47,288 bases of DNA from an uncultured Bacteroidales bacterium (GTDB taxonomy: Bacteria > Bacteroidota > Bacteroidia > Bacteroidales > F082). A program made the position numbers and the translations under genes. Location of the stretch: the NCBI GenBank assembly GCA_946408345.1, contig CAMJRR010000020.1, positions 1 through 47,288 on the forward strand. The letters run 5' to 3'. Shown here piece by piece: positions 41,310-47,288 of this stretch. Every line of letters begins with the position of its first letter. The stretch's first letter is position 1. The notes under the pieces were generated by a model. That model saw only the letters and a list, made by a program, of their open reading frames with translations, was not told the origin of the DNA and did not search any database.

Positions 41310-41323
41310 AAAGCGACGACAAG

Positions 41324-42880
41324 ATGAAAAATTTCCTCCTCATAGCATTCCTTTTCCTAACTACTTGGGCCTCGGCCCAGCAGGTGGAGCCCGTGCGTTA
41401 TGAGGTGAACCGTTGGAACAAGGAACAGGGTTGCCACTTCCAGTCGTTTGGCGAGCAAGGTGGCCTTATGCTTTACGAGACCGAAAAGACTGATAAAGAC
41501 AAACACCGTTTATGGAACTTCGCCTGTGTCGACAGCAGCCTTTACGAAACCCGTAGTGACTTGATTCCTCTGCCCGAAAAGCTCAAATTCGTTGACTCTG
41601 GTAGCGACGACCGTTTTGCCGCGTTCCTCTTCGTAAACGACGGAAACAAAAAGGCCTCGGACTCTTTGGACTTCCTTGTCGTGAGCTTCAATCGTCAAGA
41701 AAAGACTTATCAGACTTTCTGGAACAAATGGCCGGAGAAATCGGTGCCGCTGTCAGTGGAAGTCGCTGGCGGCACAATGATGATGGCACTCAACAACAAA
41801 AGCGGTAACGGAGCTCTGTATTTCTATGATTTGACCAACAATTCCTGCCGCATGGTAACACCTTCGTCAAGTAGCTTTGTGTTGTTTCAGACCCAAGCCT
41901 TTGCTAAGGAACAATGCTTTGTTGTGGCGGCTAAGGAATACGAAAACAAGCATTTTGTCTCGACTTCTTTCTTGGTCTATTCTCCAATGGGCAACTTGCA
42001 AGGCAGTTACCGTTACGACAATATCCCTAATGCTGCATTGGGTCGCATGGTGTTTCGTTTTGATGAAAACAGACACCTTGTGGTCATTGGCACCTTGGAA
42101 CGTGAGACAGGCCGTAAGGTCAGCTTGCAAGGCGTGACTGAGGATTTCGACAAGGAAAGTGTCGGTGTAGTGTGGATGCGTTTCGATACTGGAGCTCTTG
42201 ATAGTAAGGTTTTCTTATTCAAGGATATGCCTGAAATTGAACATGCCCTGTCTGCTTCTGACCGTGTGCGATTGCGCGAGGAAAAGCTAAAGCTGAGCAA
42301 CAACCAGAAAGCAACCAAGGGTGAGATTACATTCCAGTTCCTCACACCACGTCTGACTGATTTTGGTGACTTGACCGTTTTTGCGGTGGAGGCCTTTATG
42401 CCGTATTACCACACGGAAACCCGCATGAATTATGGCTATTATGGCTATTACGGCGGCTATCCTTATACTTACACAGTATTCGATGGTTACGACTTCTTCA
42501 GCGAAGTCATCCTTGCTTTCGACCGCGAGGGTCACCTGAAATGGCAACAGTCGGTGAAGTTCGACAATGAGTTGACGTACGACCTCTTTCCACATTCTTC
42601 AGAAGGCGTTTGCTATGATGAACTTGTCGTTGCCTCGCCAAATCATAATAGGTTGCGTTATACCGCTTTTGATGCTCAAGGCCAAGCGTTGATGAACCAA
42701 CAAGAAGAGAAACTATCTCCTATCTATGGTGCCGACTATGTGGAGGATGAGTATTTTGCACAGATGACGAAATGGTATGGTAGCCGTTTTTTGATTTTCG
42801 GCTCTCAAATTATTCAGAACGGCAGTCAACCCAAGCCTAGACGAGCGGTTTATTATTTGCAGAAGGTTCAATATGACTGA
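41324..42880 (+). CDS. Secreted protein of unknown function
   Basis: A 518-residue protein with a clear signal peptide (MKNFLLIAFLFLTTWASAQ). The mature chain is beta-rich with scattered Trp/Tyr, repeating patterns like FLVVSFNRQEKTYQTFWNKW and AALGRMVFRFDENRHLVVIG that suggest a beta-propeller-like fold, and a Tyr/Gly-rich loop (MNYGYYGYYGGYPYTYTVFD). No lipobox and no T9SS domain. I do not recognise a family. The frame is open to 41303, but that ATG belongs to the palindromic element, so 41324 is the start. The next gene follows 3 bases after the stop, suggesting an operon. Confidence 0.78.
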   Translation: MKNFLLIAFLFLTTWASAQQVEPVRYEVNRWNKEQGCHFQSFGEQGGLMLYETEKTDKDKHRLWNFACVDSSLYETRSDLIPLPEKLKFVDSGSDDRFAAFLFVNDGNKKASDSLDFLVVSFNRQEKTYQTFWNKWPEKSVPLSVEVAGGTMMMALNNKSGNGALYFYDLTNNSCRMVTPSSSSFVLFQTQAFAKEQCFVVAAKEYENKHFVSTSFLVYSPMGNLQGSYRYDNIPNAALGRMVFRFDENRHLVVIGTLERETGRKVSLQGVTEDFDKESVGVVWMRFDTGALDSKVFLFKDMPEIEHALSASDRVRLREEKLKLSNNQKATKGEITFQFLTPRLTDFGDLTVFAVEAFMPYYHTETRMNYGYYGYYGGYPYTYTVFDGYDFFSEVILAFDREGHLKWQQSVKFDNELTYDLFPHSSEGVCYDELVVASPNHNRLRYTAFDAQGQALMNQQEEKLSPIYGADYVEDEYFAQMTKWYGSRFLIFGSQIIQNGSQPKPRRAVYYLQKVQYD

Positions 42881-42883
42881 GTT

Positions 42884-43552
42884 ATGATTGGAAGTTACTT
42901 GAAGTACTTGTGGAAACGCAAGAGCGAGTATGGTATCCATTCGCCCTTTGTCTATGAATTCATGCGTAAAGTGCTGAACGATAGTGGGTCCAATCGCGAT
43001 TATGACACCATCTACCGCATAGTCCGTCTGTTTGACAAGCGGAAACACATCAACTATAACTTGCGGAAACAGAGCCGACTGCTCTATCGTATGGTGCGCT
43101 ATTTTGAGCCTGATTCGGTAGTGTCGTTTGGTCATATGAGTGCCTTGAATGCCACGGCTATGGCTTTGGGTCACATGCAGACCAGGGTCTATCTTGAGCA
43201 ATCGGAGAGTTTCTTGGAGACGCTCAACTCAATGGGGGTGGTCAATGTGACTCTCATCCAACCCGAAGAGTTCGATTCTAGTCGTTTCAAAAGGCTCAAC
43301 ACGGGCTTTGTCTTTTTTAGCCGCGACTCATTCGAAGAGGATACTTGGGACTATCTCGTCGATTGCCTCAATTATAAGACAGCTGATTCTGTTTTTGTCT
43401 TTGAGGGTATTCACCACAACCGAGACATGGAAGATGCATGGGAGGAAATCAAGGCCAACGAGGACGTGTCTGTCACATTCGACTTGTATTGTGTTGGCAT
43501 GGTCTTCTTCCGTGAAGGCATTGAGAAACAGGACTTTGTTCTTAAGTATTGA
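42884..43552 (+). CDS. Methyltransferase-like protein with degenerate SAM motif
   Basis: A 222-residue protein with the start SYLKYLWKRKSEYGIHSPFV seen in a Bacteroidota family of class I methyltransferase-like proteins. The region where those carry a glycine-rich SAM loop reads PDSVVSFGHMSALNATAMAL, with only one Gly before Met and no GxGxG. The later VFVFEGIHHNRDMEDAWEEI corresponds to the usual FIDG.H segment with Asp replaced by Glu, and the end VTFDLYCVGMVFFREGIEKQ is the family's last strand. It may bind SAM poorly or not at all. It sits 3 bases after the secreted-protein gene. Confidence 0.7.
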   Translation: MIGSYLKYLWKRKSEYGIHSPFVYEFMRKVLNDSGSNRDYDTIYRIVRLFDKRKHINYNLRKQSRLLYRMVRYFEPDSVVSFGHMSALNATAMALGHMQTRVYLEQSESFLETLNSMGVVNVTLIQPEEFDSSRFKRLNTGFVFFSRDSFEEDTWDYLVDCLNYKTADSVFVFEGIHHNRDMEDAWEEIKANEDVSVTFDLYCVGMVFFREGIEKQDFVLKY

Positions 43553-43637
43553 ATGCGGAATGTAGAATGTAGAATGCTGAATGTGGAATGCAGAAATTTG
43601 AATCTTTGAATTTTGAATCTTTAAATCTTTAAATTTT
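43551..43637. repeat. 7-bp tandem array, units GAATGTA then GAATCTT
   Basis: About twelve units: GAATGCG, GAATGTA, GAATGTA, GAATGCT, GAATGTG, GAATGCA, GAAATTT, GAATCTT, then phase-shifted TGAATTT-type units. It begins inside the stop codon of the preceding gene and ends 2 bases before the next ATG. Confidence 0.85.
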
Positions 43638-43639
43638 TA

Positions 43640-44200
43640 ATGAAGAATATCACCTATACCAAGACTGGCGACGAAGGCAAGACCTCATTGATTGGTGGTT
43701 TGCGCGTTGCTAAATATGACGATAGAGTAGAGGCATACGGTACGGTCGACGAGTTGAGCGCGTTCATAGGTGTACTTTACGACCAGGAAGGTGTCAACGA
43801 CGAAATGAAAACCGTGTTGGATGTGGTTCAAAACAAGTTGTTTACCATCGAGTCGCATTTCGCCTTGGATGAGAACTCCGAGGTAAAGAAAATGATACCT
43901 GTGTTGACCTCAGACGATGTTGCTTATTTGGAGCATGAAATCGATGTGATGAACGAGCAATTGCCCGAACTGCGGAGTTTCGTCATCCCAGGTGGAAATC
44001 TCAAGGCTAGTTATGCCCATGTGTGTCGTACGGTGTGCCGTCGTGCCGAGCGTCAGGGTTGGCGCTTGGCCACTCAACATCCCGTCGATTCGCTTGATTT
44101 AAAGTATCTGAATCGTCTGTCAGATTATTTCTTTGTTTTGGCAAGATTTTTTGGTTTTTTAGACAAAGTTGACGAAAATAACTGGGAATCAAATAAATAA
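43640..44200 (+). CDS. PduO-type cob(I)alamin adenosyltransferase
   Basis: A 186-residue enzyme that transfers the adenosyl group of ATP to corrinoids to make adenosylcobalamin. Motifs are TKTGDEGKTSLIGGLRVAKY (ATP-binding N-terminus), VEAYGTVDELSAFIGVLYDQ, and the C-terminal HVCRTVCRRAERQGWRLA and LKYLNRLSDYFFVLARFFGF, all canonical. Length is normal. The gene starts right after the heptamer array, with no visible promoter box, so it may be read through from upstream. It is relevant to cobalamin-dependent enzymes; QueG, encoded elsewhere in this window, uses cobalamin but not the adenosyl form. Confidence 0.93.
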   Translation: MKNITYTKTGDEGKTSLIGGLRVAKYDDRVEAYGTVDELSAFIGVLYDQEGVNDEMKTVLDVVQNKLFTIESHFALDENSEVKKMIPVLTSDDVAYLEHEIDVMNEQLPELRSFVIPGGNLKASYAHVCRTVCRRAERQGWRLATQHPVDSLDLKYLNRLSDYFFVLARFFGFLDKVDENNWESNK

Positions 44201-44249
44201 AAATTCGTTATTTTTACAAAAAAGCCCTTGCTAGTTCCAAAAATACTTG

Positions 44250-44258
44250 TACTTTTGC
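44250..44258 (+). promoter_or_regulatory. -7 promoter box TACTTTTGC for the DUF2795 gene
   Basis: A consensus box 37 bases before the ATG at 44296. Confidence 0.75.
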
Positions 44259-44295
44259 GCCCTCAAAAAAGAGTAAAACAAAAAACGAAAATACA

Positions 44296-44517
44296 ATGTA
44301 TTGGACACTAGAATTAGCCTCAAAATTGGAAGACGCTCCATGGCCAGCCACCCGTGATGAATTGTTGGATTGGGCCTTGCGTACAGGCGCACAAGAAGAA
44401 ATCATAGAGAACCTTCAGGAAATCGAAGACGAAGGCGAGATATACGAACGCATCGAAGACCTCTGGCCGGATTATCCCTCGAAGGATGACTTTTTCTTCA
44501 ACGAGGATGAGTATTGA
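44296..44517 (+). CDS. DUF2795 small protein
   Basis: A 73-residue acidic protein: MYWTLELASKLEDAPWPATR, RTGAQEEIIENLQEIEDEGE, then a terminal segment ending DFFFNEDEY. This is the highly conserved Bacteroidota small protein of the DUF2795 group, whose function is unknown. It has no signal or membrane segment. It has its own -7 box and is followed by a strong terminator, so it is a monocistronic unit. High conservation and isolation suggest a housekeeping role; that is inference. Confidence 0.88.
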   Translation: MYWTLELASKLEDAPWPATRDELLDWALRTGAQEEIIENLQEIEDEGEIYERIEDLWPDYPSKDDFFFNEDEY

Positions 44518-44551
44518 TCTGATAATCAACTGATTATCAATAAATTAGAGA

Positions 44552-44582
44552 GGCTGTTAGGTTAACTAACAGCCTTTTTTGT
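44552..44582 (+). terminator. Rho-independent terminator
   Basis: GGCTGTTAG (44552-44560) pairs with CTAACAGCC (44566-44574), loop GTTAA, followed by TTTTTT. Confidence 0.9.
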
Positions 44583-44997
44583 GTTCAAATAATTAAAAAT
44601 ATAAACTTAAATGGAAACATAAGTTAACCTAAATTTGAACATAGTTTGGTACGTTTTTTAAGGAAGAACAGTACTAGAGAAAAATCTTTGTAAAGTATTG
44701 GGAATGAGCGTATTCCATTTTTAGGCCAGGTTAACTTATTTTTTCATCAATTTTCACGGAATTCCGTCTATTTACACGGGTTCCCAGTGATTGGGAGCAG
44801 CAACGATCTTCCCTGCGGAAAGAACCTCTTTTTTGGCGTTTTTTCACCTTGTATTTACTATGTTATCACTTGGAAGAAACATAATGTTGGCCGAGTTTAT
44901 GGGTAAACTTTAGGTAAACAAATATGGATTTGAGTGCTTAAATTGTGGTGTATTGTATTGAAAATTAGTATATTGAATTGGAAGTGGATTAACTTGG
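44583..44997. other. AT-rich gene-free stretch before the hcp remnant
   Basis: About 415 bases with no credible reading frame on either strand and no consensus promoter. It holds small dyads such as GGAATGAGCGTATTCC (44701-44716) and a GTTAAC-centred decamer repeated at 44621 (inverted) and 44728, which also occurs in the terminator loop at 44559. Stops close all frames before the hcp fragment. It looks like decayed sequence that replaced the 5' part of hcp. Confidence 0.6.
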
Positions 44998-45573
44998 GTG
45001 TCACTGCTTGTCACCCCGAAAGAGATTGAGACGGGCAAGATTGTGGGCGGTTTTGCCCACGAACAGGTGTTTGCCCTTGCCGACAAGGTAGTAGAGGCCG
45101 TGAAAAGCGGTGCCATCCGCAAGTTTGTGGTGATGGCAGGCTACGATGGTCGTATGAAGAGCCGCGAATACTACACCGAATTTACCAAGGATTGCGTCAT
45201 CCTCACGGCAGGTTGCGCCAAGTACAAGTACAACAAACTTGGCTTGGGCGACATCAATGGCATTTCGCGCGTGCTCGACGCTGGCCAGTGCAACGACAGC
45301 TACTCGCTGGCACTTATCGCCCTCAAACTGAAGGAGGTCTTCGGCCTCAGCGACATCAACGATCTACCCATCGTCTATAACATCGCCTGGTACGAGCAGA
45401 AAGCCGTCATCGTGTTGCTTGCCCTGCTGAGCCTCGGTGTGAAGAACATCCACCTCGGTCCCACCTTGCCGGGATTCCTCTCGCCCAACGTGGCCAACGT
45501 ACTGGTGCAGAACTTCAGTATCGGCACTATTAGCACGGTGGATGAGGACCTGAAAGCGTTTGGATTGGTGTAA
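44998..45573 (+). pseudogene. hcp: C-terminal remnant of hydroxylamine reductase / hybrid cluster protein
   Basis: About 191 residues match the last third of Hcp ([80 protein letters not shown]). Full-length proteins have about 550 residues, and the N-terminal two thirds with the cubane cluster are absent. A TGA at 44974 closes the frame upstream. Within the remnant the persulfide-bearing Cys of the conserved AGCDGR is Tyr ([11 protein letters not shown]), and about four residues are lost after YYTEF. Two hybrid-cluster cysteines and the E-x-K pair in WYEQK remain. No promoter precedes it. It cannot be an active reductase. Confidence 0.9.
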
Positions 45574-45638
45574 TTACTGAAATAATCCGTTAAACATTCC
45601 GCAATTCGGGCGCAGGCTTGGGTTGCGGATTTTTTTCG

Positions 45639-45647
45639 TACTTTTGC
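45639..45647 (+). promoter_or_regulatory. -7 promoter box TACTTTTGC upstream of the small gene
   Basis: A consensus box followed after 4 bases by ATG AAC TGA, a three-codon frame. The next usable gene start is 45721, giving a leader of about 70 bases. Confidence 0.6.
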
Positions 45648-45720
45648 AGCCATGAACTGAACAATAATAATCATCGAGACCATCGTTCTCACCCTCGCTG
45701 TTGTGCTAAAAAACAATATT

Positions 45721-45963
45721 ATGACAATTGACACGATCAATATGTGCTCGCACCTGCAGAAGAAGCTGTTTGAGGAGGATGGCGTTTATCATCGTATTTG
45801 GATAGCATTGCAGAATGACCCAGAATTGACAGCCGTAGTTCGTTCACGCCAACTTCACATTTACCGCAATGGCAAGAAAGTACTGGTTTTGACCGGTAAG
45901 TCGGCACCGAAAGTAATTAGAGAAGACAGCGTCAACGAGTTGTTACCTAGATCGACGAGTTAG
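45721..45963 (+). CDS. Small protein of unknown function
   Basis: An 80-residue protein: MTIDTINMCSHLQKKLFEED, IWIALQNDPELTAVVRSRQL, HIYRNGKKVLVLTGKSAPKV, then REDSVNELLPRSTS. It has no signal or membrane segment. A basic middle with a beta-hairpin look (RQLHIYRNGKKVLVLTGK) may contact nucleic acid, but this is only a guess. I do not recognise the family. An alternative GTG start at 45703 would add six residues. It lies between the hcp and DUF1905 remnants, so it may itself be a shortened gene. Confidence 0.6.
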   Translation: MTIDTINMCSHLQKKLFEEDGVYHRIWIALQNDPELTAVVRSRQLHIYRNGKKVLVLTGKSAPKVIREDSVNELLPRSTS

Positions 45964-45992
45964 TCGTTGCCTTCGGGCTGCGGCTTTTTTTG

Positions 45993-46001
45993 TAATTTTG
46001 C
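45993..46001 (+). promoter_or_regulatory. -7 promoter box TAATTTTGC before the DUF1905 remnant
   Basis: A consensus box that ends 4 bases before the ATG at 46006. Transcription would start about at that ATG and run through to the hydrolase. Confidence 0.6.
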
Positions 46002-46005
46002 GGCT

Positions 46006-46170
46006 ATGAACACCAAAGAGACTCACGTTTTTGAATTCGATGCAGTGATCCTGCAAAACACGCCATGTTATATCATCGGGCTGCGGAAAGACAGCCGCAA
46101 ACAGATGGGCAAGAGCTTCGGCGACCCAGTGCATGTTACTTTTTACGAAAGGAAAGGGAAACAATCACTT
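46006..46170 (+). pseudogene. Internally deleted DUF1905 remnant, in frame with the hydrolase
   Basis: The 55 codons read THVFEFDAVILQN (start of a DUF1905 domain) joined directly to CYIIGLRKDSRKQMGKSFGD and PVHVTFYER, which resembles the end of the same domain (LGxRKDxRKxxGKxxGD). The middle, about 45 residues in homologues, is missing. The frame continues without a stop into the signal peptide of the next gene, so a fusion could be made from ATG 46006. I take it as a relic serving as leader. Confidence 0.65.
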
Positions 46171-47058
46171 ATGAAAAGAATCATCCTATTATTGTTGGTT
46201 GCTCTGATAGTGTTCGGTTGCAGCCATCAACCACAGACACTTAACGAGGTGAAGTCGGAGTTTGTCACCATCGACGACAGCGTCAAGGTACATTATAAGA
46301 TTTGGAATCACCAACTGGATGCAAAGACCCTCTGCTTCGTCCATGGGTTCGGCTGCGACATGAATACTTGGGAGAAGCAATTTGAGGCGTTCCGCGACGA
46401 GGAAGTGCAACTTGTGTTCATAGACCTACCTGGTTATGGAAAGAGCGACAAGCCGCATGTGGACTATACTTTCGATTGCTTCGCCCACGCTATTGACAAG
46501 GTGCTGAATGCCAATAGCATCAAGGACGCGGTCTTTGTAGGACACAGCCTCGGTACGCCCGTGTGTCGCCACACGCTGATGACCACCGACCATAGTGGTG
46601 CTTTGGTGGATGTTGACGGCGTCTATTGCTTCTACGATGGCACCGAAACGTCCGAATATGTGGAGGCTATCCATCAGTTCGGCCATGCTTTCGACGGCCC
46701 CGATTGCCGTGAGGTGATCATGGGATTTGTTTCGTCGCTTGCTGGTTATGATACGCCGCAATGGGTAACCGATTACGCAATGTCGGTGATGCCCGAAACG
46801 CCTCAATATGTGGCCTCCAGCACCATGCAGCACCTCGTGGAGCCACAGTGGTGGCCGAATATGCAACTAACCATCCCTGTAATGGTTATTTGCACGCAGA
46901 ACAGCGGCTTGGAGCCCGACAACGAGCAGAAAATGCAAGCTCTTTATCCCAATCTCGACTACACCGAACTGACCACTTGCGGCCATTTCATCCACATGGA
47001 GCAGGCAGAGTTGTTCAACACGAAGTTGAAGGAAATAGCAAAACTTTTATGCTGCTAG
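46171..47058 (+). CDS. Lipoprotein alpha/beta hydrolase
   Basis: A 295-residue hydrolase with a lipoprotein signal (MKRIILLLLVALIVFGC, Cys17). The fold is complete: LCFVHGFGCDMNTWEKQFEA (oxyanion HGFG), LVFIDLPGYGKSDKP, the nucleophile elbow GHSLGTPVCRH (Ser), and TTCGHFIHMEQAEL with the catalytic His. The acid lies in the preceding strand end. It is probably anchored in the envelope, facing the periplasm or surface. Start 46171 is preferred because a signal peptide begins there; the open frame upstream is a DUF1905 remnant. A terminator and the convergent barrel gene follow. Substrate unknown. Confidence 0.85.
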   Translation: MKRIILLLLVALIVFGCSHQPQTLNEVKSEFVTIDDSVKVHYKIWNHQLDAKTLCFVHGFGCDMNTWEKQFEAFRDEEVQLVFIDLPGYGKSDKPHVDYTFDCFAHAIDKVLNANSIKDAVFVGHSLGTPVCRHTLMTTDHSGALVDVDGVYCFYDGTETSEYVEAIHQFGHAFDGPDCREVIMGFVSSLAGYDTPQWVTDYAMSVMPETPQYVASSTMQHLVEPQWWPNMQLTIPVMVICTQNSGLEPDNEQKMQALYPNLDYTELTTCGHFIHMEQAELFNTKLKEIAKLLCC

Positions 47059-47073
47059 CGTGTTCTCAAAAAT

Positions 47074-47098
47074 AAAGCCGACCCATAAGGCCGGCTCC
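47074..47098 (-). terminator. Rho-independent terminator for the minus-strand barrel gene
   Basis: On the minus strand AGCCGGCC pairs with GGGTCGGCT (one mismatch) and is followed by TTATTTTTG. The plus strand lacks a T-run. Confidence 0.75.
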
Positions 47099-47119
47099 AA
47101 ATGATTTATGCCTAATCTC

Positions 47120-47288
47120 TCAAAGCGTAAAGCCGAGTCCGACAAAAAGTCCGTTGGTCTTCAAGGAAGCGTTGTCGCTCTTGTCGAGGTCAAGCAGTCC
47201 GAGACGATAGCCACCAAACAGGTTGAAATTGGAAAACTTCACATCGGCACCAAACACGGCGTAAAGGTTGAAACGGCTTTGGTTGCTG
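47120..47288 (-). CDS. C-terminal end of an outer-membrane beta-barrel protein (partial)
   Basis: The minus strand is open from the window edge to a TGA at 47120-47122, about 55 codons. It reads RFNLYAVFGADVKFSNFNLF, then GGYRLGLLDL and KTNGLFVGLGFTL at the end. Alternating hydrophobic residues, aromatic strand ends and the closing GLGFTL fit the PorT/OmpA-like barrels of Bacteroidota, like the two complete ones in this window. The N-terminus lies outside, so signal peptide and size are unknown. Confidence 0.8.
   Translation of the reverse strand, partial: SNQSRFNLYAVFGADVKFSNFNLFGGYRLGLLDLDKSDNASLKTNGLFVGLGFTL

Noticed and set aside
38051..43637. Tandem repeats as a possible CRISPR array
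   Set aside because: Units are 7 bases with no spacers and no cas genes are present.
44583..44997. GTTAAC decamer repeats as an origin or attachment site
   Set aside because: Only three loosely matching copies, one in a terminator loop; no integrase, DnaA box cluster or duplicated flank was seen.
44998..45573. hcp fragment as a functional small protein
   Set aside because: It lacks the N-terminal cluster domains, a promoter and the persulfide cysteine.

Overview
The window reads as a chromosomal segment of a Bacteroidota bacterium, most likely an uncultured member of the Bacteroidales. Four things point there. Many genes are preceded by the Bacteroidota -7 promoter box TAnnTTTG(C). Several secreted proteins end in a type IX secretion (T9SS) sorting domain. 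A TonB-dependent receptor is paired with a DUF4249 lipoprotein. A large protease closely resembles the Porphyromonas gingivalis gingipains. No rRNA, tRNA, CRISPR array, phage or transposase gene was seen.

Layout. 1-2475 (+): tail of an unidentified gene, a CYTH triphosphatase and a DASS-type anion transporter. 2487-7328 and on to 10618 (all -): TonB receptor/DUF4249 pair, a lipoprotein, a LytTR regulator with a DUF3244 protein, a membrane-anchored TPR regulator, and an AAA ATPase fused to a nuclease-like domain. 10893-13472 (+): a large lamin-tail secreted protein. 13555-15557 (-): a phosphatase coupled to an acyltransferase. 15668-17811 (+): an MltF-like lytic transglycosylase and an outer-membrane barrel. 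17829-20110 (-): queG, a barrel and a small acidic protein. 20275-21748 (+): enoyl-CoA hydratase and ElbB. 21749-25470 (-): upp, a Ser/Gly/Asn-rich secreted protein, a 5'-nucleotidase and a 64-aa partner. 25587-29047: zinc peptidase (+), SBF-type transporter (-), nitroreductase and DMT transporter (+). 29152-32574 (-): the gingipain-like C25 protease. 32757-35467 (+): tight four-gene operon (AbrB-like, acyltransferase, AlkD-like, alpha/beta hydrolase). 35504-44517 (+): C10 protease, Mrp and Nfu Fe-S factors, a T9SS adhesin-like protein, two poorly known genes, a cobalamin adenosyltransferase and a DUF2795 protein. 44583-47288: a decaying stretch with an hcp remnant, a DUF1905 remnant, a lipoprotein hydrolase and the end of a barrel gene.

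Gene content is mostly cell-envelope and housekeeping. The functional links that can be supported are the T9SS cargo set (C25, C10 and cleaved-adhesin proteins), Fe-S maturation (Mrp next to Nfu, both relevant to Fe-S enzymes such as QueG), and the TonB/DUF4249 uptake pair.

The most unusual material is repetitive DNA. Several families of nested palindromes occupy the spaces between genes. One of them sits in frame inside queG, and related elements supply the start and stop of the same gene. Three intergenic gaps hold 7-bp tandem arrays. Two distant hairpins share a loop and show compensatory stem changes. A pair of 50-bp palindromes lies in the promoter region of the AAA ATPase.
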